Shown piece after piece: positions 57,407 to 64,000 of a DNA stretch of 64,000 bases (position 1 is its first letter; each line of letters opens with the position of its first letter). The notes below the pieces were generated by a model. The model saw nothing but the letters and a program-made list of their open reading frames with translations. It was not told the DNA's origin and did no database searches. Position numbers and translations under genes: made by a program. The stretch lies in assembly GCA_008360975.2 (NCBI GenBank), contig CM039193.1, positions 4,516,501-4,580,500 on the forward strand. Reading direction: 5' to 3'. The DNA comes from Lichenostomus cassidix. Its lineage: Eukaryota; Chordata; Aves; Passeriformes; Meliphagidae.

Positions 57407-60400
57407 TGTGCATTACTATTTGGAGAGAAGCTTTATGTAAGATGGACCACCCAAGTCCCACTTTGAGAGGATCCTGGTTTTGAAGACATCTTTACAAAAC
57501 TTAAGGACATCCTTCAGAATTGCACCCAAAGCTTGCCCATGCACATGTGCCAGGTTTGGGGATTCTCCAGGGAAGCCTAGCCTGGCCTTGGGACCCAGGA
57601 GCAATGAGGCACAAAGGTGGCAGCAGACCACAGCCAGTGCAGCTCACCGTGTCTCCATTTCCTTTTCCTGTTTACCCAACCGGTGATCCCAGCTGAGATA
57701 ATCCCTGCTGTGTGTGATGAACAGCATGTCACGGGGATGCTCAGCGAGCTGTCACTCTCCTCCTTCCGTGGGATGGTGTCAGAACTGCCCTGGGCAGAGC
57801 AGCTCCTCCAGACAGTCCTGCAGCTCTGCTGTTCCCTGGGATGCTGCAGATTCCTGCCCTGTGCCTCCCTGCTCAGCGCTGGGCAGGCTTTGCTCAAGAG
57901 GAAGGATGTAACTCTGCTCCAGTTTGCTTTCACGACTCATGACTGCTCCTCTGTTTAACATGAGTTCCCAGCACTTTTCACCCAGCTCCTGCAATAAAAA
58001 CCCCAAGCAAGCAGGTATTAGTCATTGATTGGGGTTTTGAAACTCTGTGTGAGTTAATTGCATTTCTCCACTCTCCTATTTGCAGATGAAACAGAAAAAT
58101 CTGCAAGCCTGGTTTTATGAAATCTTGGTTTTTATATGCTGTGTGAAAGTTTTAAAAAGAGAATGTGATTCAAATTGCAGCTTCTGGCATGGCTTAGTTT
58201 GGGGGGAAAGGCATACGTGTTCTGTTTATTTTAGGAATTTTATTTAAATTTTATAGAAACGTAATGTTTTGGCAATCTGTTAATTATTCATGTTGTAAAT
58301 ATGCAACATAAAAAGTCTGGCCCCCTTGGGAAATAAATTATTGAGCTGTATTTAGTTTACAGATTAAGCATCTGCCCTCAAAAATGCTGTAAAATTTTAT
58401 ATACTTTTATTTTCCTTTGTAGCTTGATCAGAAAGACAGTTTATAACTGAGAAGTCCTAAATGCTGTCCTAGCGCTGGAAAAATGTTTATTAAAATCAGA
58501 TTAGCTACAGGGACTGGCTAAGGAAAGTAACTTGGGAGAAAAAAGTTTATTTTCTGACTGATGATCTTGGACTATATTTTCCCCAGTACCATTTCCAGGA
58601 CTGAAACCCAGCCATGCTCCCTGAAAGTTAATTAAATTGCTGGAGGAGGCTTCTATTTTCTTTAAATAGCTGACACAGTCGTTTTTGATTCTGGCCTGTG
58701 GGCTGCAAAGATAACTCCCGACTGGTATAACATAACACAGACAAAATAATGAATTCCTGATAGCTGACATGTGCAAGGCACCGAGGTTTATCGTTATGGG
58801 AGTGATAAAGGCAGTTTGTGAAAGGAAAAGGTTTGGGTGAGAGATAGCCCTGCAACTGAACCTATGGAGTAATTGGTTCAGAAACTCCTGAGTTTTAAAA
58901 CTCTACTGTGAGAGAAAAGTGAAGTTCTTGATCTAGGTGCAGATAACTACTATTAAAAATTTGCCTCTCATTAATAGTGAGTGCTCACTGCTAGATTTTT
59001 GGGTAGTGTTTCCTTGGGAAGCTGAATATTTTGCCAGACAAACTGGAAGATCTCTTGGTAGAAAAGAATGTGAGAAAAATGACGTAGGCAGTGCTAGAAA
59101 ATAGCTGTTGGAAAGAAGTTAATAATTGTCTGATAGCAAAGCACCTGCTCACTCTCCTGCTAACCCCACGATTAAGGTGCCCTCAGGAACAGGACACACC
59201 TGAGGTCTGTCAGAGGTGGCTTGTCCAGCCTGTTTCTGGGAACCTTGCCAGGTTCATGTGACCAAAACTCCAGGTGTGGCCACGTCCAGGACTGGGGTTG
59301 GAGCAGGAAGACAAAGTTTGGGGATGAGTTACAAGAGGACATCTCATCTGGCAGCCAAAGACTGGAGCCCAGTCTGCATCCTCTTTCAGCCCCAAGGATT
59401 TCCTCAAACCTGTGCCAGCCAGTGGGTGACACAAAGAGCTGGTGGGTCACCAGAGGAGTCACTCTCAGAGCATCCATGTGGTGCCTGTCATGGGCAGAGC
59501 CACAGTTTAGGTTTGGATGTTCTTTTCCATGCCAGTGCAACTTTGAAATGCCCATGCACTGATATCCTCAGTCTCTCCCCAGCTCCCCGTGGGCTGTGTC
59601 TGCTGGCTGTAAATCAGTGCTCAGCTCTGCTGCTGCCCTGTGCCCCTTGTGCTCCTCAGCCCTTGTTTGCCAAGTGACTCATTGTGTGCTTTGCCTTTCA
59701 GCTGTGACTCCCAACACTTTTTCTTTAAATACCTTTTGAGGCACTGGCTCTGAACCATTAACTCTGTCTTGGTCAGACCTGGCTGTGTGCTTTCCTCAGC
59801 TCCTTCTTTATCAATAAACAGCTAATTTGGGACAAGATGAGCAAAGATCTGCTCACTCAGAGCCTGTTAGTTGAGGGGGTTGATTATTTCACTTGATTTG
59901 GGAATGGCTGATGAACCAAGGTGGTAAATAGTCAAGTTTAGGAAAAGTCATGTTTCATATCTATTTCATGCAATGATGCTGATTCCCCTACTGACAGGTA
60001 TCAAATATCCACTTTCCCAAGAGCTTAATTGAATTTTGAAATTGAACCCCTTCAAAGAAAGCTGGTTGAAGACTGCAGTGATTTTTCTGTAGCAGGGTGC
60101 AAATTTTGCTTTCCTTGCTGAGTCCTTGCCATGAAGAACAGGAGCTAAGGGAAGGCAGGCAGAGAGGAGCCAGGCAGGGAACTGCTGAGCTCCATCTCCC
60201 TGAGCAGTGGGGCAGCAATTATGAGATAAAAACATTGTTTGCTCCTGGTGCATTATTTTTCATGTAAAACAGGTGCAAATACAAAAAAAAAAAAAAAGTA
60301 CTAAGACCCCATTTTTTGGATAGACTTTTCATAGCAACAGGGTTTTTCCCATTGGTGCTGCTTGTAGATTCATCCAGTTCATGGCAGACCAAAGCATGTA

Positions 60401-60804
60401 GAGTCTGCAATGATGTAATTGTAATGGTTTTTTACAATTTCCTATTTTAAAGCAGGTCTGTAAGGGCTCTCAAGGAATTTGTATAGAATGCTTATTATGT
60501 AGCAGATTAATTAGGTGGAAGCATTGTGGGTGGAAATGAGCAAAAAGGATTAGATGAAGAGGAAAAAAAAAGGATGTTTGCAGTAATTTAATAACCTGAT
60601 CTCATGGGATTTACTCCTTGCATATAGCAATGTAACTGTTAAGATTCACACATAATTATGGCAGTTGGGTAAGGAACAGTAAGTTTTACATTTCGTATGC
60701 ATGATTTTTGTACAGTTTCCAGAGGGGCAGAAAAGGGGTCATTGTGTTTTGTCCTTTTTAATTGTCCCTCCACAGTACTTTCTTTTCTTTGGTTTTTCTT
60801 TTTC

Positions 60805-60822
60805 TTTTTTTTTTTTTTTTTT
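60805..60822 (+). repeat. Poly-T run (T18)
   Basis: An uninterrupted run of 18 T preceded by T/C-rich sequence, in intron 7. No retrotransposon body is recognisable next to it on the minus strand. Confidence 0.9.
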
Positions 60823-63800
60823 AATTACTTTTAACTCAGAGAGCAGGGCTAGAGTGGGTACAACCCAGGCACCTGGAGAGGTCTTTTGTGTGTGCTCTGC
60901 ATCCAAAACAGATGAGAGACAAGGCAAGCACAGTGCCAGGAAATTCATCATCCCCCAAGCTGTCTCCTGGGCAGGGGAGAAGCTGTCACAGCTGTCAGGC
61001 CTGGAGTAGCATCATGACATCCACAGTCATGGGTAAAAGATGCTTTTCCCTTGTCCCTAGACAGTCCCTTAAGTGCAGGTTCAGCGTTAAAACACATGGC
61101 CTTTCCCTGTTGTAAAAAACACATTTCATGGGTTTTGCATTTTAATGTATTCACCTCCCTTTTGTTGAGTATCTGAAAAACTTTGTCAGGTCTGGAGAGA
61201 GTTTTTCCAGTCTTGCACCCTCAGCTGTGAGCAGGAGTTTTAGCTCTGGTCTGATTCCTAACATCCTCACTCTAGAAAAGCAAAAGTAAATCTTTTGCTT
61301 TTCCTTCCCATGGTGGTTGAGTTCCATCATGTGAGGTGTATTTTGTGCTTTGAGGAAACGGACTGACAGCTTTTCAATCTCAGCTTTTTTGCTTTTGCAG
61401 ATTTGTCAGGTCTTTATCATTATTTGGATACTTTATTTTTCTTGTGGTCCCATGTATCTCTGTGTCAGCCGGGCTGTGATAACAAGCTTTAAACTTTGCT
61501 ACTGTACTCAGACATGCTAAAAAACCACAACTAATATGGCTAAGCTGACTTTTGTGTGAACAGGAAGAAAGTGAGAGTGTTAGAAATAACAGTCTGTTGC
61601 TGTGAGGAAAGGCTTGGAATCCTTCAAGCGTTGTACCAACTGTGAATATGCATCTCTTGCTCGGCAGTAAATCCCCAGGTAAAGCAGAGCCATCCTGCTT
61701 GTGTCTGGATTTCGGGGGAGCAGTGCTAGTGTGTGCTGTGGGTATGACCAAGCAGCTCTTTGAACATGGATCTGTCATACCAGTCTGTGGGATGGGATCC
61801 ACCACCCATTGTAGGTGGTAGGTCCATGGATCAAAAGGGTTTTTCTTCAGAATATTCATGTTTTGCATCAAGAGCTGTAAAAGAAGACCTGACGATTCAG
61901 GGCAGCTTTAGGTTGCAGATTTTCTCTAGCCATAAAGAGCTGCTTTTTGGCACCCTGTTCCTTGTGTGCAAAGTGGAAATTCTGTCAGGGTGGCTGTGGG
62001 AACAGCTCCTGCTCCCATTTGTCTGCTCATCCATGTATGTGGATATATCTGATAGGAGAAATGTTGCATTTTCCTTAGTGTTTTGATCCATCTTCAAAAG
62101 CCAATGTGTGGGGTCAGCAAACCCCAGCAGATAAGTAGGTGCTACTGCTCAGCCCAGGAATCAGGCAGTGCTCGGCATGCAGAGAAATTTGGCTCAGGGA
62201 GCAGGATTGGAGCTGGAGGTCAGACCTGGGAGTCCAAGTGTGAAGAATGGTCACCCAGTCCCATCCACACTTTGTGTTTGGTGCAGATCCCCCGTGAGCT
62301 GTGAAATCAAAGCTGTTGTAGCTGCACAAGGTGGGAACCTACAGCATTGCCACCCTAAATGTCCAACAAACTGGGGTTGAAAAAGCCATCTGCACTGCTT
62401 ATCAGGGCCCTTTCCACAGATGGGGTTGGAAGGCTCTTAAATGCCCCTTCACATGCCTCTCTGAGCAGGCGGCTGCTATCTGTGCTCAAGTGGCAGACTG
62501 CAGCCCTGCCCCAGCAAAGCCCCTGCTGGCTGCAGGGAAGGTCGGGCTCTGGCTGTCCTGTGCCAGTGGGAGCCCCTTGTTCATGGCCTTTCCACATCCT
62601 GGGCTCCCTTCAATAGCAAAATAGCTTTCTTGAGTGTGCCAGCAGACCATAAACTGAAAGGTTGGGAAATGACGGGAAACGTCTGGCATTTGTCACAAAA
62701 GAGGATTTGTCAGAGAGCACATTTCAAGATCCTGCTGCCAAGCTCCTGCTGCTCTAGCATGCTCAAAAGCTGCTAAATCCATCGTCTCTCCCTGTACCTC
62801 TCCTGCTCTCTCTTCCTTCCCCCTCTTTTTTCTCCTGCACTTTTAACCCTGCTCGTTTTTTTCCCCTCCACTGCCTCACTGCTTGCTCCTCACACCTGTT
62901 TTTCGTGGTGCCTCCAAGGGCAGAGCTGGTTCTCATCCGGGAAAGTAAAGAATGGCAGCACCTTGGAGACCTTGGTGATGTTTGCCTGAGTCTGGTCACT
63001 TTAGAAAGTCACTTTAGGACCAGGCTGGGGTGCGGGCAGCATCACCTGATATTCTTGTACAGTTTGGTACAAAGGCATTTGGTGGTTATTCTAAAAAAAT
63101 AGGGCTATGACTGACATCAGCCCTCTGAAACCCTTGACTGTCAAACTTTCAAGCATCTGCTCTAATTGAGTGCTGTTTTGGAGTATTTACTTTGCTAGCT
63201 CTAAATAGCTTGAAGAGAGTAAGGTGACAAATCCTAATGGAGATGTTTTGAAGCATCTTCACGATGTAGAGTAATAATTTATCATCCTTTTGCTGTGAAA
63301 CTCCACATTTCCTTGTATCTTGTGTAATTCTCAGATTCACTGATAATTTAGTTGTCTATGAAATAACTTTCAGGTTACTTTTGAGAGGCTGGTTGACATC
63401 TTCTAAAGGCAAAACCACTCTAAATTCTACCTATGCTATGCCTAAAATCCATTTCAAGAATTAACTGAACATGAAATAGTGACATTCAGGAGGACCCAGG
63501 AGTGGCTCTTCCAATGATCCTGTAGCAACACAAGAAAAAGTATTTGTGGCAGGTCAAGAGGCTCCAAGAATAGAGGAAAGTCGCTATACAAAGCACTTTC
63601 CCTGGTGATAAATTTGTACCTTATAATGTGTTATCAGCACAATTCAGCAGAGGCAGACACACCTGCCCTTCCTTTAGTCAGTTAAGAGTTGTCTGAAGTC
63701 CTGTCCTCGTCGAGTTGTTAATATTTACAAAGAATCAGTGGGCTGATAAGCTTCTATGCTGTAGTCCAATATATTGCTTTTGCTGCTGGGTGTGTCACTT

Positions 63801-64000
63801 GCTCTTCATGTTTTGTTAATCCCATTAACCACATTTTACTCCATCTAAGCTCTTACCTGCGTTAGCAACAGGCATAAGCTGATTTTTGACAGTGGGTGCA
63901 GGGAAACTCTGGGGAACCCAGTGACAAATGGTCCTAATTAGCAGAGTTCTGTAAATCTTTGCCTGGCAGGGAGTGTTGTATCATTCCATTAGAAGCTGTC

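Larger units (their letters stand above)
18733..64000 (+). other. FRMD4B: FRMD4B gene locus, 5' part (continues past window end)
   Basis: Seven phase-compatible coding exons on the + strand reconstruct the N-terminal 193 residues of FRMD4B. From family knowledge, FRMD4B is a cytoplasmic scaffold that binds the Arf exchange factor cytohesin-3/GRP1 and acts in Arf6-linked membrane and junction dynamics; its paralogue FRMD4A links PAR3 to cytohesin-1. FRMD4B is preferred over FRMD4A because of the paralogue-specific stretches GITFIDDT, LDHRVLDHDLPKKPGP, SFLKDKTTVE and EVDSETVFKLAA (FRMD4A has, as I recall, GIAFTDET, HDFPKKSGP, SYLKDN and DVDSEVVFELAS). All seven donors are GT and all six acceptors are AG. 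Missing from the window are the rest of the FERM domain (F2 end, F3), the cytohesin-binding coiled coil, the serine-rich tail and the 3'UTR. The left boundary is the TSS predicted from the upstream TATA box and is approximate. Confidence 0.93.
54784..64000 (+). other. FRMD4B: FRMD4B intron 7, 5' part (at least 9.2 kb, runs off window)
   Basis: It begins GTAATA. The next exon should start with one base completing a Ser codon, followed by a DENARKDL-like sequence; no such frame with an AG acceptor was seen. It contains a minus-strand CR1 fragment, a poly-T run and an A+T-rich block at 58030-58500. Confidence 0.8.

Noticed and set aside
58071..58150. Exon-like TATTTGCAG|ATGAAACAG in intron 7
   Set aside because: A good acceptor precedes an ATG, but the frame does not supply the single base plus DENARKDL-like sequence needed after exon 7, and no suitable donor in the right phase follows.
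62420..62450. GGGGTTGGAAGGCTCTTAAATG resembling a CR1 antisense tail
   Set aside because: The match is limited to about 20 bp and lacks the terminal 8-mer repeats and the core that follows.

Overview
This window looks like nuclear DNA of a bird, probably an ordinary autosomal segment. Several short, 5'-truncated fragments carry the 3' signature of avian CR1 retrotransposons (a 'gcttggagca..ctggt..agtggaagg..tccctgccca' core and ATTCTATG-type 8-mer ends). Introns are of moderate size, all splice sites are GT-AG, and most of the sequence is non-coding. There is no operon structure, and I see no tRNA, rRNA, CRISPR array or intact mobile element.

One gene is supported: the 5' part of FRMD4B (FERM domain containing 4B, also called GRSP1), on the + strand. 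Seven coding exons can be placed to the base (18978-19139, 38329-38394, 39105-39199, 40107-40199, 43477-43561, 53768-53824, 54761-54783). Joined in phase they give 581 nt, or 193 codons plus two bases. They cover the N-terminal extension, the whole ubiquitin-like F1 lobe of the FERM domain and the start of the F2 lobe. The rest of the FERM domain, the coiled coil and the C-terminal half must lie beyond base 64000; I found no further exon after 54783.

Layout: 1-18.2 kb is upstream DNA without a supported exon. It holds a 138-bp direct duplication and a GATA-type microsatellite. From 18.2 to 19.3 kb is the promoter region: a CR1 fragment, a CpG-rich island, two TATA-like boxes 177 bp apart, two upstream ATGs and exon 1. 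Intron 1 is 19.2 kb. Exons 2-4 cluster within 1.9 kb. Introns 4 and 5 are 3.3 and 10.2 kb. Exon 6 sits inside a second CpG-rich patch. A 23-nt microexon 7 follows, then an intron that runs off the window.

I saw no evidence of a novel multi-gene system. The best leads are regulatory: a near-perfect 26-bp tandem duplication that copies the exon 3 splice donor (use of the second copy would bring in an immediate in-frame stop), the double-TATA/uORF layout of the promoter, an exon 2 that begins exactly with ATG, and the CpG-rich patch around exon 6. Gene identity rests on my memory of vertebrate FRMD4B and FRMD4A proteins, not on a database search.
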